DNA of 64,000 bases from JAFALK01 sp042701975 (GTDB lineage Bacteria; Pseudomonadota; Gammaproteobacteria; Burkholderiales; Burkholderiaceae_C): assembly GCA_042701975.1 (NCBI GenBank), contig CP170561.1:3906001-3970000 (forward strand), written 5' to 3'. Shown here one piece after another: positions 43,254 through 51,791 of the stretch (positions are counted from its first letter, which is position 1; each line of letters begins with the position of its first letter). The position numbers and the translations under genes were made by a program. The notes below the pieces were generated by a model. The model searched no databases and had not been told where the DNA came from. It was given only the letters and a program-made list of their open reading frames with translations.

Positions 43254-44234
43254 TCAGCAGCCGTCAGCCGGCTTGATGCCCGCCTGCACGGGCGCCAGGG
43301 CGCAGCGTTTGACGAGGCGCCGGAATGCGCTGCGGTCCTGCCCCGCCAGGCGGGCGGCCTGGCTGATGTTGCCCTGGGTCTGCTCCAGCAGCCGGCGCAC
43401 GAAATCACCTTCGAGCTCGGCCACCGCGCGCTGCTTGGCCGCCTTCAGACTGGTCGGCTCTGCACGTTCGGGCCGCGCACTGCGGCCTGTGCGCCCGATG
43501 TCGATCTCGTCTTGCTCGCTGAGCAGGAAGGCCCGCTGCACGAGGTTCTCCAGTTCCCGCACATTGCCGGGCCAGCTGTGGCTGCGCATGAACTGCAAGG
43601 CCGCCACGGAGAAGCGCGCCGCCGGGCGCCCGTGGTGCAAGGCGAGCCGGCGCAGGAAGTTGTTGGCCAGCTCCAGCACGTCGTCACCGCGCTCGCGCAG
43701 CGGCGGCATGCGAACGCTCAGCACGTTGATGCGGTAGAGCAGGTCCTTGCGGAACAGGCGTGCCTCGGCCAGCTCCTGCAGATTCGCGTTGCTGGCCACG
43801 ATGACGCGCGACTCCGAGTGCCGCAGGCCGGTGCCGCCGACACGCCGGTAGCTGCCGTCCTGCAAGAAGCGCAGCAGCGCCGCCTGCGCCTTCAGGGACA
43901 GGGCATCCACTTCGTCGAGAAACAGCGTGCCGTCGCGCGCTTCGCTCACCAGTCCCAGCGAGCTGGCCTTGGCGTCGGTGAAGGCGCCACGTTCGTGGCC
44001 GAACAGCTCGCTCTCGACCAGTGCGTCGGCCAGGGCGCCGCAATTCACGGGCACGAAGGGCCGGTCGCCGCGCGTGCCCAGGTAGTGCACGCTGCGCGCA
44101 GCCACCTCCTTGCCCGTGCCGGTCTCGCCTTCGATCAACACGGTGGCGTCCAACCGTGCGATGCGGCGGATCTGCGTTCGCACGGCGTCCATTGCGAACG
44201 ACGCGCCCAACAACTGCTCGCTAGCCTGATGCAT
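43254..44234 (-). CDS. Sigma-54-dependent transcriptional activator, no sensory domain
   Basis: A 326-aa AAA+ enhancer-binding protein. Walker A GETGTGKE is at residues 36-43, the sigma-54 contact loop reads GAFTDA (83-88; the common form is GAFTGA), Walker B is LFLDE (104-108), and WPGNVRELENLVQRA precedes a Fis-type helix-turn-helix near the C-terminus (GNISQAARLAGQDRSAFRRL). The usual N-terminal regulatory domain is absent, so activity may be set by expression level or a partner protein. The only strong -24/-12 promoter I see in the window precedes the T6SS operon, making that its likely target. Confidence 0.92.
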   Translation of the reverse strand: MHQASEQLLGASFAMDAVRTQIRRIARLDATVLIEGETGTGKEVAARSVHYLGTRGDRPFVPVNCGALADALVESELFGHERGAFTDAKASSLGLVSEARDGTLFLDEVDALSLKAQAALLRFLQDGSYRRVGGTGLRHSESRVIVASNANLQELAEARLFRKDLLYRINVLSVRMPPLRERGDDVLELANNFLRRLALHHGRPAARFSVAALQFMRSHSWPGNVRELENLVQRAFLLSEQDEIDIGRTGRSARPERAEPTSLKAAKQRAVAELEGDFVRRLLEQTQGNISQAARLAGQDRSAFRRLVKRCALAPVQAGIKPADGC

Positions 44235-44735
44235 GAAGCTCCCCTCGATGGCACTGCGCCACGCGCAACTGCTGGCGTTGCATCGTCAGCGATCGAAGTC
44301 GGTCTGCCCCGGTGTCTCCAGGACCTGCATCAAGGCTGTTGCCGCTGCCGGATCGGCAAAGATTTTCATGTGTGCTCCCTGCTCACTCGATTCTTGTGCG
44401 GACCATTTTGTTGCGCGCGCCCTGCGCGCATCAATTCCAGATGGACCCGCAGCTTGATTCCCAAGCCTGCTTCAGATTGGGTCGCTTCATCGAGAGGGTG
44501 CGCAGTTCGCCCAGTGATTCGTGGTCGCAGAGTTTGCGAGGCTGCTTTTCGAGTAAAGAACAAACGTGTTGATGGTCGAAGTAGCGGGTTTCGAACTCGC
44601 GACCCTCTGCTCCCAAAGCAGAGGGTGACGTCCACCCTCTTGGGGAAGCGGCCAGCAGGTTTGACGCCATACGATCTCGAACGCAAGCATGTGCATCGCG
44701 CCCAGTTGGACGCAGGAAGCGCGCAAGGGGGCCGC
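44235..44735. other. Intergenic region between the sigma-54 activator and the LuxR regulator
   Basis: About 500 bp between divergent regulators. Apart from the tRNA-like remnant and its hairpin I see no convincing gene. Local base use is less GC-rich than the flanking operons around 44380-44580, for example TTTCGAGTAAAGAACAAACG near 44558, which may indicate promoters or older insertion debris. Confidence 0.5.
44573..44622 (-). tRNA. 3'-half tRNA-Pro(TGG)-like remnant
   Basis: On the reverse strand this reads as an anticodon arm TCTGC-TTTGGGA-GCAGA with anticodon TGG, variable loop GGGTC, T-arm GCGAG-TTCGAAA-CCCGC (4 of 5 pairs), 7 nt, A and CCA. The D-arm and 5' acceptor strand are missing: upstream sequence has no GGTAGC-type D-loop. 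The stem is extended to a 9-bp perfect inverted repeat ACCCTCTGC/GCAGAGGGT (44602-44626). It is most simply a tRNA 3' fragment left by integration of a mobile element; a chance hairpin is the alternative. Confidence 0.5.
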
Positions 44736-45392
44736 ATGAACAGATTGGTTATCGGTGTCCGGGCTCGCTTCTATCGGGACGGTCTGGCCAACTTGCTTTC
44801 CAAGCACTCGGCGCTTGAAGTGGTCTCGGCGAACGCTGACCTGGAAGGCGCTGTCGCCGCTGTAGCGACATGCCAGCCGGACCTGCTGCTGCTCGACGTG
44901 GGCCTGGGGAGCGCCTCCAAGGCTGTCTCGCTCTTGCATCTGACCTCGCCCCGCACCCGTCTGGTGGCTCTGGGCATTCGCACCGACGACGGCGAGGAGT
45001 TGCTCTCCTGGGCCGAGGCAGGGGCCAAGGGTTTCGTCACCTGCGACAACTCGATGGACGAACTGGTCCACTGCATCCACTCCGTGCTGAACGGCGAACT
45101 GGCATGCTCTCCGCACGTCTCTGCAGTCCTGTTGAGACGCGTGGCACAACTGGCCCAGGCACAAAGCCCCGCAGCCAGGGAACTGAGCTGCCTGACGCCG
45201 CGTCAGGTCCGCATCCTGCAGCACCTGCGCCTGGGTCAGAGCAACAAGCAGATTGCCCGTGAACTCGGCATTGAACTCGCCACGGTGAAAAACCATGTGC
45301 ATCAAGTTCTGCAGCGTCTGCAGATCCGGCATCGCCGCGAGGCTGCGGCCCTGCCCCCACTCGCAGAAGGTCCCAGCCCCGTCCTGCCTTGA
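44736..45392 (+). CDS. LuxR/NarL-type response-regulator-like transcription factor
   Basis: A 218-aa protein from the ATG at 44736. The N-terminal receiver-like domain keeps the phosphoacceptor position (D54 in LLLLDVGLG), but the acidic pair normally near residue 8 is replaced (IGVRAR) and the conserved lysine region reads VTCDN, so phosphorylation is doubtful. The C-terminal LuxR helix-turn-helix is intact (LTPRQVRILQHLRLGQSNKQ; ATVKNHVHQVLQRLQI). It precedes the eCIS cluster and probably regulates it. The open frame before 44736 runs through the tRNA remnant and is not coding. Confidence 0.88.
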   Translation: MNRLVIGVRARFYRDGLANLLSKHSALEVVSANADLEGAVAAVATCQPDLLLLDVGLGSASKAVSLLHLTSPRTRLVALGIRTDDGEELLSWAEAGAKGFVTCDNSMDELVHCIHSVLNGELACSPHVSAVLLRRVAQLAQAQSPAARELSCLTPRQVRILQHLRLGQSNKQIARELGIELATVKNHVHQVLQRLQIRHRREAAALPPLAEGPSPVLP

Positions 45393-45439
45393 GCCGCTTC
45401 CGTCTCCTGAGGCTCTTCCCCCCAGATTTCTGTGACGGA

Positions 45440-45461
45440 GGGCCACGCGCTGGCGTGGCCC
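45440..45461 (+). terminator. Hairpin after the LuxR gene, possible terminator
   Basis: GGGCCACGC, a 4-nt loop and GCGTGGCCC form a perfect 9-bp stem 48 nt after the stop codon. No T-run follows, so this could be a factor-assisted or weak terminator. The stretch 45393-45654 holds no gene, only this and the next hairpin. Confidence 0.5.
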
Positions 45462-45563
45462 TCGCGCGTACCGCCGCCCATCTCGTCAAGCGGAGGCAGG
45501 CCCATCGATGCTTGCCAAGAGGTGTAGTCCTTTCCGCCCCTGACTGAATCCAAATTGAACCTT

Positions 45564-45582
45564 GGCGCACGGAGCGTGCGCC
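45564..45582. promoter_or_regulatory. 8-bp perfect inverted repeat upstream of the eCIS cluster
   Basis: GGCGCACG-GAG-CGTGCGCC, a perfect palindrome with 3-nt centre, 72 nt before the pseudo-receiver gene. The short preceding segment (45541-45563, ATCCAAATTGAAC) is AT-richer, as in promoters. It may be an operator for the LuxR-type protein or an RNA hairpin; no evidence separates these. Confidence 0.35.
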
Positions 45583-45654
45583 TTACCGGCGGACGGGTGC
45601 GAGCGTAGCCTTCTGGGCAACCAGCTCGGCAAGCGCCGATGAAAGTGCATTTCA

Positions 45655-45993
45655 ATGTCCGCCAAGTACAGACGTGTCCTGATCGCCAACATGCCCGCGA
45701 TGCTCAGCGAGATCCTCGCAGCTGGGCTCGAGGACGACTCGGAGATCGAGGTGTTCATCTCGGAAGAGGACCCGGACTTCCTGTCCCGCATCAGCGGCTT
45801 GCGTCCCGACATCGTGATCGGCCCGTGGAGCGACTGGATGAGGTGCTATGAAACGCAAGCGCTCCAGGTGTACCTGATGAGTTCAGACGCCCGTTCGCTT
45901 CGTCACATTGAACTGTGCTCGGCCGGTGAGGACCGGGACGAGGCCTCCATGGACCAGCTGCTGGCGGCGATCAAGACGCACAAGGGTCATTGA
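45655..45993 (+). CDS. Degenerate receiver-like protein upstream of eCIS genes
   Basis: A 112-aa protein that follows the shape of a CheY-type receiver: RVLIANMPAMLSEILAAGL, EIEVFISEEDPDFLSRI, then LRPDIVIGP. The acidic pair is replaced (IANMP) and the phosphoacceptor aspartate at the end of the third strand is missing (IVIGP). It is therefore probably a pseudo-receiver acting by protein contact. Stand-alone receiver-like proteins at the head of such loci are something I have seen described, but I cannot verify it here. The AAA+ ATPase gene follows after 87 bp. Confidence 0.6.
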   Translation: MSAKYRRVLIANMPAMLSEILAAGLEDDSEIEVFISEEDPDFLSRISGLRPDIVIGPWSDWMRCYETQALQVYLMSSDARSLRHIELCSAGEDRDEASMDQLLAAIKTHKGH

Positions 45994-46080
45994 AGTGCTC
46001 GCCGACCCCATCCCCGACACCTTGCAAGCACACCGCGCCGACGCCCTGCGCGCCGAGTCGGGGGACTGAGCACATCCCTC

Positions 46081-48111
46081 ATGCTGCTGGACCGCGCCCT
46101 CGAAGCAGCGATTGCCGAATTCGAGTCCAGCTTCGACCGCCCGCCGGCCCAAGCCTCTTTTCGCGGCCTGTTTGTGACAAGCGACGACGCTGCGCAACTG
46201 CTTCGGCAGGCGCCCGGTCACAGCGCGTGGTCCGTACCTGCAGCCGGCGCGGACCGACCGCGCTTTCTGCCGGGCGATGAAACGTCACGACTCGCCCTGC
46301 TCAAGAGCCGTTTCGAGCTCGACGCCTTCGAGACCGACGCGCTGCTGATCGCTATCAGTCCCGATCTCGACCATCGCTACGAGCGCCTGTTCGGCTTGCT
46401 GCAGGACGATGTGACGCGACGTCGTCCAACGCTGGCCACCATCGCACACCTCGCCTCGGCGTACCCCGTGCCCCAGTGGGAGGGCGTTGGACGCCTTCTT
46501 TCCGGGAGCTCGGCTTTGCTGAGCAACCGGCTGGTTCGCGTGCTGGCCGACACCGCGCAGGCTCATGCCACCTGGGGCTCGCATTACCTCGTGCCCGACC
46601 CTCAGGTCGTGGCCTTTCTGGCGGGGCGAGACACGCTCGACCTCAGCCTGCAGGCCGTCAGTGAGTTGCACACGCCCGGACATTGGAATCATTTCGAGGC
46701 CATCTGGCACCGCCACCCCGCCGTGGCTCCACTGTTGCGGTGTCCCGATCTGCACTGCCTGAGATTGCTCGGCGCCACAAGCGCTGAGCGCCTGCATCTG
46801 GCGCATGCGATTGCGTCGCGCCTGGGCCTTGGCTTGCTCCGCCTGCGGCTCGATCGGGTCGAGGCCCACGCACGTTCGGCCCTGCAGGAACTTGCGCGTG
46901 CACAGCTGGCCGCACGCTTGCATGATGCGATCCTGCTTGTCGAAGAGGCTGACGCCAGCCCACCGGCCGACACCGTCGCGCTCGTGGAAGCGGCTTGCGG
47001 GCGCTTGTGCATGGTCTCGAGCTTCGGCGCGGATGAACGCTGCCGCATGCCGCGGCTCGACGTCAGCCTGCCCCCCCTCAGCGAGCGCAGGGCGCGATGG
47101 CAAGCTCGCCTCGGCCGCGCCGGCCGAAACGCTGCCACGCACGACCTCACGGAGCTGGCGCAAGTGTTCCAGCTCGACAGCCAGCAGACTGATGATGCCG
47201 CCGCCAGGGCCTGCGCCGTGTCCGCTGGACGAACCGTGCCGCGCGACGCCTTGTTCGCCGCCGCGCGCAGCACCTTGTCCTTGCGCGTGCCGCGCGCGTT
47301 GAACGTGATCGAGCCCCGGTCCAGTTGGGAGCATCTCGCGCTCACGGCCGATGTCGAAAGCCAGTTGCGGGAAATCGGCGCGCATGTCCGCGAGCGCACG
47401 AAAGTCCTGACCGAATGGGGGTTCGGCCAGGCATCCTCGCGCGGCCGGGGTGTCAGTGCGCTTTTCTCCGGGACCTCGGGCACGGGCAAGTCGACCGCCT
47501 GCGAAGCGCTGGCCGGCGAACTCGGACGCAGCCTCTTCAGGCTCGACCTGTCGCAGGCAATCAGCAAGTACATCGGCGAATCCGAAAAGCACCTTGCCGA
47601 AGTGTTCGACGTCGCCGAGCGCACGGACGCCGTGCTGCTGTTCGACGAGGCTGACGCCCTCTTCGGCAAGCGCACCTCGGTGTCGGATGCGCATGACCGC
47701 TACGCCAACATGCAGGTGAGCTACCTGCTGCAACGCATGGAGGCCTTCAGCGGCATCCTGGTGCTGACGACCAATCTGCAGATCAATATCGACGCGGCCT
47801 TCTTGCGCCGCCTGCAGTTCATCGTCGAGTTCTCATTTCCAGACGAAGCGCAACGGGAAAGGATCTGGAGCGTCAGCCTGCCTCCCCAGGCACCGCGCGA
47901 TCCGGACCTGGACTTCAGGACCCTCGCCCAACGCTACGCAGTTGCCGGCGGCAGCATCCGCAACATCGCGTTGTCGGCAGCCATGCTGGCAGCAAGCCGC
48001 GGCGAATCCATCGCCATGCGGCACATGAGCCACGGCGCGCTGCGCGAGTACCAGAAACTCGGCAAGGCCCTGCCCGAGGGCGACCACTTCGCCAACGGAG
48101 CACCGCGATGA
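46081..48111 (+). CDS. eCIS AAA+ ATPase (Afp15/Pvc15-like)
   Basis: A 676-aa protein. The N-terminal 400 residues are helical and include a degenerate nucleotide-binding-like region. The C-terminal AAA+ domain has Walker A GTSGTGKST (464-472), Walker B LLFDEADALF (D522, E523), and arginine-finger segment DAAFLRRLQFIVEF. The RSSWEHLALTADVESQLREI opening of that domain is typical of the CIS-associated ATPases, which assist assembly of the particle and loading of cargo. It overlaps the DUF4255 gene by 4 bp. Confidence 0.9.
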   Translation: MLLDRALEAAIAEFESSFDRPPAQASFRGLFVTSDDAAQLLRQAPGHSAWSVPAAGADRPRFLPGDETSRLALLKSRFELDAFETDALLIAISPDLDHRYERLFGLLQDDVTRRRPTLATIAHLASAYPVPQWEGVGRLLSGSSALLSNRLVRVLADTAQAHATWGSHYLVPDPQVVAFLAGRDTLDLSLQAVSELHTPGHWNHFEAIWHRHPAVAPLLRCPDLHCLRLLGATSAERLHLAHAIASRLGLGLLRLRLDRVEAHARSALQELARAQLAARLHDAILLVEEADASPPADTVALVEAACGRLCMVSSFGADERCRMPRLDVSLPPLSERRARWQARLGRAGRNAATHDLTELAQVFQLDSQQTDDAAARACAVSAGRTVPRDALFAAARSTLSLRVPRALNVIEPRSSWEHLALTADVESQLREIGAHVRERTKVLTEWGFGQASSRGRGVSALFSGTSGTGKSTACEALAGELGRSLFRLDLSQAISKYIGESEKHLAEVFDVAERTDAVLLFDEADALFGKRTSVSDAHDRYANMQVSYLLQRMEAFSGILVLTTNLQINIDAAFLRRLQFIVEFSFPDEAQRERIWSVSLPPQAPRDPDLDFRTLAQRYAVAGGSIRNIALSAAMLAASRGESIAMRHMSHGALREYQKLGKALPEGDHFANGAPR

Positions 48112-48983
48112 TCGACGACCTCGATCGCAGCCTGGTCAAGCTCCTCGAGCTTGAGTTCGGCAGCCCGCTGCCCTTCGACCTCAGCTTCGCCGTCCCCGAC
48201 AAGGCCTTCACGCCCGTGTCCAAGCAGCGCAGCACGCTCAACTGCTACCTCTACGACATCCGCGAGAACCGCGACCTGCGCGACGTCGGGCGCTACCTTG
48301 AGCGCCATCCCGGAGGCCAGTATTCGCTCGACGCTGCGCCGTGCCGGGTCAAGGCTTCGTACTGCATCACCGCCTGGAGCCCGGCCGAAGCCACGCCAGG
48401 CATCGACCCGCACCTGGACGAGCACAACCTGCTCGCCGCCGTGCTGCGGGTGCTGCTGCGCTACCCCGAGCTGCCGCGGCCGGTGCTGGTTGGCACGATG
48501 GCCGCACAGAAGCTGCCGCCGCCCACGCTGATTGCACAGCCCGACTCGGCACGCAACTCGGGCGACTTCTGGAACGCCATCGGGGGCCAGCTGCGGCCTT
48601 CGCTGGAGTACGCCGTGTCCATCGCGCTCGACTACCAGGCCGGCGACCAGGGGCCGCTGGTCACCGATGTGCTGGCTCGCGTGGGCGCGCGCGACGGCGA
48701 TGCCGCGCGCCTGCTCCAGCCCGCCGATCCGCAGTACCAGGTGGGCGGCACCGTGTGGAGCGGCAGCAGCCCCACAGCCACTCCGGTGGCCGGCGCCTGG
48801 GTTCGCGTCGATGAAACCGGCGAGCTGGCCGTGGCCGACGACGCCGGCCAGTTCCGGGTGCAGCGCGTGGAACCCGGCCTCTACACCTTGCGGGTGCGTG
48901 CCACCGGTTTTCAAGAAGGCACCCGGCCCCTGCCGGTGCCGCTGAACGCCGGTTCGTACGACATCCACCTGGACCCCCTCTAA
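48108..48983 (+). CDS. eCIS tail terminator/cap protein (DUF4255, Afp16/Pvc16-like)
   Basis: A 291-aa protein. Residues 1-200 match the DUF4255 pattern (STLNCYLYDIRENRDLRD, VKASYCITAWSP, DEHNLLAAVLRVLLRYPELP), the family that ends the sheath-tube at its far side. The C-terminal 80 residues form a carboxypeptidase-regulatory-like beta-sandwich (VAGAWVRVDETGELAVADD, GLYTLRVRATGF), an extension found in some homologues that could decorate the particle. Confidence 0.9.
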   Translation: MIDDLDRSLVKLLELEFGSPLPFDLSFAVPDKAFTPVSKQRSTLNCYLYDIRENRDLRDVGRYLERHPGGQYSLDAAPCRVKASYCITAWSPAEATPGIDPHLDEHNLLAAVLRVLLRYPELPRPVLVGTMAAQKLPPPTLIAQPDSARNSGDFWNAIGGQLRPSLEYAVSIALDYQAGDQGPLVTDVLARVGARDGDAARLLQPADPQYQVGGTVWSGSSPTATPVAGAWVRVDETGELAVADDAGQFRVQRVEPGLYTLRVRATGFQEGTRPLPVPLNAGSYDIHLDPL

Positions 48984-48997
48984 CAGGAGCCTTCGTC

Positions 48998-50941
48998 ATG
49001 GCGCTGAGCTACAAATATCCGGCTGTCTACATCGAGGAACAAGCGGCCACCGGCCCCATCGAGGGTGTCGGAACCAGCACGCCAGCGCTGCTCGGGCCGG
49101 CGCTCGACGGCCCCGTCGGCGTGCCGATGAAGATCACCAACTGGACGCAGTACAAGGCGATCTTCGGCGAGTTCAGCGTGGCACCGCGCCTGTACCTGCC
49201 GCATGCCGTTCGCGGCTTCTTCGAGAACGGCGGCACGGTCGCCTATGTGGTCCGCGTAGGCACCGCCTCGCGCGCAGCCTGGACCCTGCTTGACCGTGGC
49301 GCCGTACCCGCCCCGACGCTGTATGCCGAGGCGCTGAAAGAAGGCGTCGAAGGCAACAACATCACCATCGCCGTCCAGAACGCCGCACCCGGCCTGGTGG
49401 CCGGCGTCAACGTGCTCAAGGGGCGCGCCGCACTCAAGGCGGGGCCGGCCACCAGCGTGATCACGCTGGCTGCAGCGGCCGACGCTGCCAAGTTCCGCGT
49501 GGACGATGTGGTCACCGTGGCCGGCGGCGCCACGCGCTACAGCATTGTCCGGATCGCAGGCGACCAGATCACGCTGTCGTCGGCGGTGGCAACGCCGGTG
49601 GCCTTGAACGACATCATCCGCATCGCCGACCTGGCCGTCGGCCAGAAGCGCTTCCGGGTGGACAAGACCGACGGCATTGAGCCGGGCAGCTCGCTCAGCC
49701 TGACCCAGGCCGGCGGCAACACCGAGAACGCATTGGTCGAGAAGCTGCAGGCCGACGCTGTCGTGCTCGCCAGCGGATTGAGCAAGGCCTACACCCTGGA
49801 TCAGGCCGATGCGGCCACCGTCATCGCGTCCTACGAGTTCACGCTGGTCGTCAAGAAGCCGCTGAACGCGACCGAGACCTTCGCCCAGCTTTCCATGGAC
49901 CCGCGCCACAGCCGCTATTTCGCCCGTGCGGTGAACTCGGCATGGATCAGCGTCGCGCAGCCCCCGGCGCCCAGCGTGCAGGCGCCGCCATTGAACCAGC
50001 CCGCCGTCATCGGCGACACCGCGGCGCTGCCTCAGGGTGTCAACGACAACCCCGCCGCCGTGGGACTGAACCACTATCAAGTGGCGCTCACGGCGCTGGA
50101 GAAGCTCGAGGACGTGAACATGGTCTGCGTGCCGGGCCGCGTCGACAGCGGAGTGCAGGCCGCGGTGGTGGCGCATTGCGAGAACATGGCGGATCGCTTC
50201 GCCATCCTTGACGGCGATGGCAGCGTCAAGCCGCCCATCATGCCCGGCAGCGCCCTGCTCGCGCAGCGCGCCGCTGTGCTCTCGGCGCGTGGCTACGCTG
50301 CGCTGTACTACCCCTGGATCTGGATCAACGACCCCTCGAGCCGCAGCGGCGACGAGCTGCTGCTGGTGCCGCCCTCGGGCCACCTGGCAGGCATCTACGC
50401 GCGCAGCGACAGCCAGCGCGGCGTGCACAAGGCGCCGGCCAACGAATACATCACCGGCGCTGCCGACCTCGGTGCACTGCTGAGCAATGCCGACCAGGGC
50501 GAGATCAATATCGAGGGCATCAATGTGTTGCGCATCTTCCCCGGCCAGCGGCCCATCGTGTGGGGCGCGCGCACGACCGCGCCCAAGGACGAGGTGCCGT
50601 GGCGCTACATCAACGTGCGGCGGCTCTTCCTCTTCGTCGAGAAGTCCATCCAGCGCGGCATCCGCTGGGCGCTGTTCGAGCCCAACGACCAGGTGCTGTG
50701 GAAGAAGCTCGACCGCACCATCACCGAGTTCCTGACCCGGGTTTGGCGGTCGGGCGCCTTGTTCGGCAAGACGGCATCGGAAGCCTTCTACGTCAAGGTG
50801 GACGAGGAACTCAACCCGGCCTCCGTGCGCGCGCTCGGGCAGGTCATCGTCGAAGTCGGCATCGCGCCGGTCCGCCCGGCGGAGTTTGTCGTCGTCCGCA
50901 TCGCGATGTGGGACAGCGGCTCCGAATCGAGCGAATCCTGA
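48998..50941 (+). CDS. eCIS contractile sheath protein (Afp2-4-like)
   Basis: A 647-aa phage-tail-sheath family protein; an AACAGGAG ribosome site lies just upstream. The N-terminus (YPAVYIEEQA, GVGTSTPALLGPALDGPVGVP, WTQYKAIFGEF) and C-terminal half (NVLRIFPGQRPIVWGARTTA; WRYINVRRLFLFVEKSIQRG) are canonical. It is larger than minimal sheaths because of an inserted beta-rich region at about 110-270, expected to be exposed on the outside. Only one sheath gene is seen, while Afp has three. Confidence 0.96.
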   Translation: MALSYKYPAVYIEEQAATGPIEGVGTSTPALLGPALDGPVGVPMKITNWTQYKAIFGEFSVAPRLYLPHAVRGFFENGGTVAYVVRVGTASRAAWTLLDRGAVPAPTLYAEALKEGVEGNNITIAVQNAAPGLVAGVNVLKGRAALKAGPATSVITLAAAADAAKFRVDDVVTVAGGATRYSIVRIAGDQITLSSAVATPVALNDIIRIADLAVGQKRFRVDKTDGIEPGSSLSLTQAGGNTENALVEKLQADAVVLASGLSKAYTLDQADAATVIASYEFTLVVKKPLNATETFAQLSMDPRHSRYFARAVNSAWISVAQPPAPSVQAPPLNQPAVIGDTAALPQGVNDNPAAVGLNHYQVALTALEKLEDVNMVCVPGRVDSGVQAAVVAHCENMADRFAILDGDGSVKPPIMPGSALLAQRAAVLSARGYAALYYPWIWINDPSSRSGDELLLVPPSGHLAGIYARSDSQRGVHKAPANEYITGAADLGALLSNADQGEINIEGINVLRIFPGQRPIVWGARTTAPKDEVPWRYINVRRLFLFVEKSIQRGIRWALFEPNDQVLWKKLDRTITEFLTRVWRSGALFGKTASEAFYVKVDEELNPASVRALGQVIVEVGIAPVRPAEFVVVRIAMWDSGSESSES

Positions 50942-50973
50942 AACCCATCCTATGAACCGTTGAGGAGCTCGTC

Positions 50974-51414
50974 ATGGCCGAAACCGGACAACGCACCGAC
51001 CCCTTTCGCAACTTCAACTTCCTGGTCGAGATCGACGGCATCGCCCAGGGTGCCTTCACCGAATGCAGCGGCCTGGGCGCCACCACCGAGGTGATCGAGA
51101 CCCGCGAGGGCGGCGACAACACCACCGTGCGCAAGCTGCCCGGCAAGACGACCTACACCGACATCACGCTCAAGTGGGGCCTGACGGCCTCCAAGGAGCT
51201 GTGGAACTGGCGCGAGCAGGTGATCCAGGGCACGGTGCAGCGCAAGAACGGCTCGGTCGTCGTCTATGACCTCGCCAACCGCGCCGAGGTGGCGCGCTGG
51301 AACTTCGTCGCCGCCTGGCCCAGCAAATGGGAAGGAGCCGCCTTCAATGCCAAGGGCAACGACATCGCGGCCGACACCCTGGTGTTGAGCCACGAAGGCA
51401 TCACGAGGGCCTGA
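50974..51414 (+). CDS. eCIS inner tube protein (Afp1/Afp5-like)
   Basis: A 146-aa protein of the T4-gp19-like tube family: DPFRNFNFLVEIDGIAQGAFTECSGLG at the N-terminus, KLPGKTTYTDITLKWG in the middle and WPSKWEGAAFNAKGNDIAADTLVLSHEG at the end. It forms the rigid tube inside the sheath. It lies 32 bp after the sheath and 2 bp before the assembly-protein gene. Confidence 0.96.
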   Translation: MAETGQRTDPFRNFNFLVEIDGIAQGAFTECSGLGATTEVIETREGGDNTTVRKLPGKTTYTDITLKWGLTASKELWNWREQVIQGTVQRKNGSVVVYDLANRAEVARWNFVAAWPSKWEGAAFNAKGNDIAADTLVLSHEGITRA

Positions 51415-51416
51415 GC

Positions 51417-51791
51417 ATGTTCATCACCGAGCACGAGTTCGAGTTGCCCAAGGGCTACGTGGATGCCACAGGCACCCTGCACCGCAAGGGCGTGATGCGA
51501 CTCGCCACAGCGGCCGACGAGCTGATGCCCCTGAAAGATCCGCGCGTGCGCGACTTCGCGGCCTACCTCATCGTCATCCTGCTGTCGCGCGTGGTGATGC
51601 GCCTGGGCACCCTGACCGATATCCACCCCGGCGTGATCGAGGGGCTGTTCACCGAAGACCTGGCCTACTTGCAGCACACCTACAACCGCATCAACGGCCT
51701 GGCGCGCGAGGCCGACGACGCCCAGTGCCCCGAATGTGGCCATCACTTCCACCCGGTGCTCGCGCCGGGGGGATTCTCGGCTACCCCCTGA
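51417..51791 (+). CDS. eCIS tail-assembly (chaperone-like) protein, zero-frame product
   Basis: A 124-aa protein from the ATG at 51417, matching the phage-tail-assembly-like protein found after tube genes in many eCIS loci (KGVMRLATAADELMPLKDPRVRD; LIVILLSRVVMRLGTLTDIHPGVIEGLF split here by family variation). Near the C-terminus is a possible metal site CPECGHHFH. A GGGGGGA slippery heptamer at codons 117-119, followed by a stem-loop, lies just before the TGA stop at 51789-51791. A -1 slip there would produce a 169-aa fusion with the following DUF6760 frame. Confidence 0.85.
   Translation: MFITEHEFELPKGYVDATGTLHRKGVMRLATAADELMPLKDPRVRDFAAYLIVILLSRVVMRLGTLTDIHPGVIEGLFTEDLAYLQHTYNRINGLAREADDAQCPECGHHFHPVLAPGGFSATP

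Noticed and set aside
44573..44650. A complete tRNA-Pro gene
   Set aside because: Only anticodon arm, variable loop, T-arm and CCA are seen. No D-arm or 5' acceptor strand could be found at the needed distance, so only a remnant is reported.
51725..51772. Independent translation start for DUF6760
   Set aside because: Possible starts (GTG 51725, ATG 51734) give a leader unlike the family and no ribosome site. The frameshift signal explains the arrangement better, though a start there cannot be excluded.
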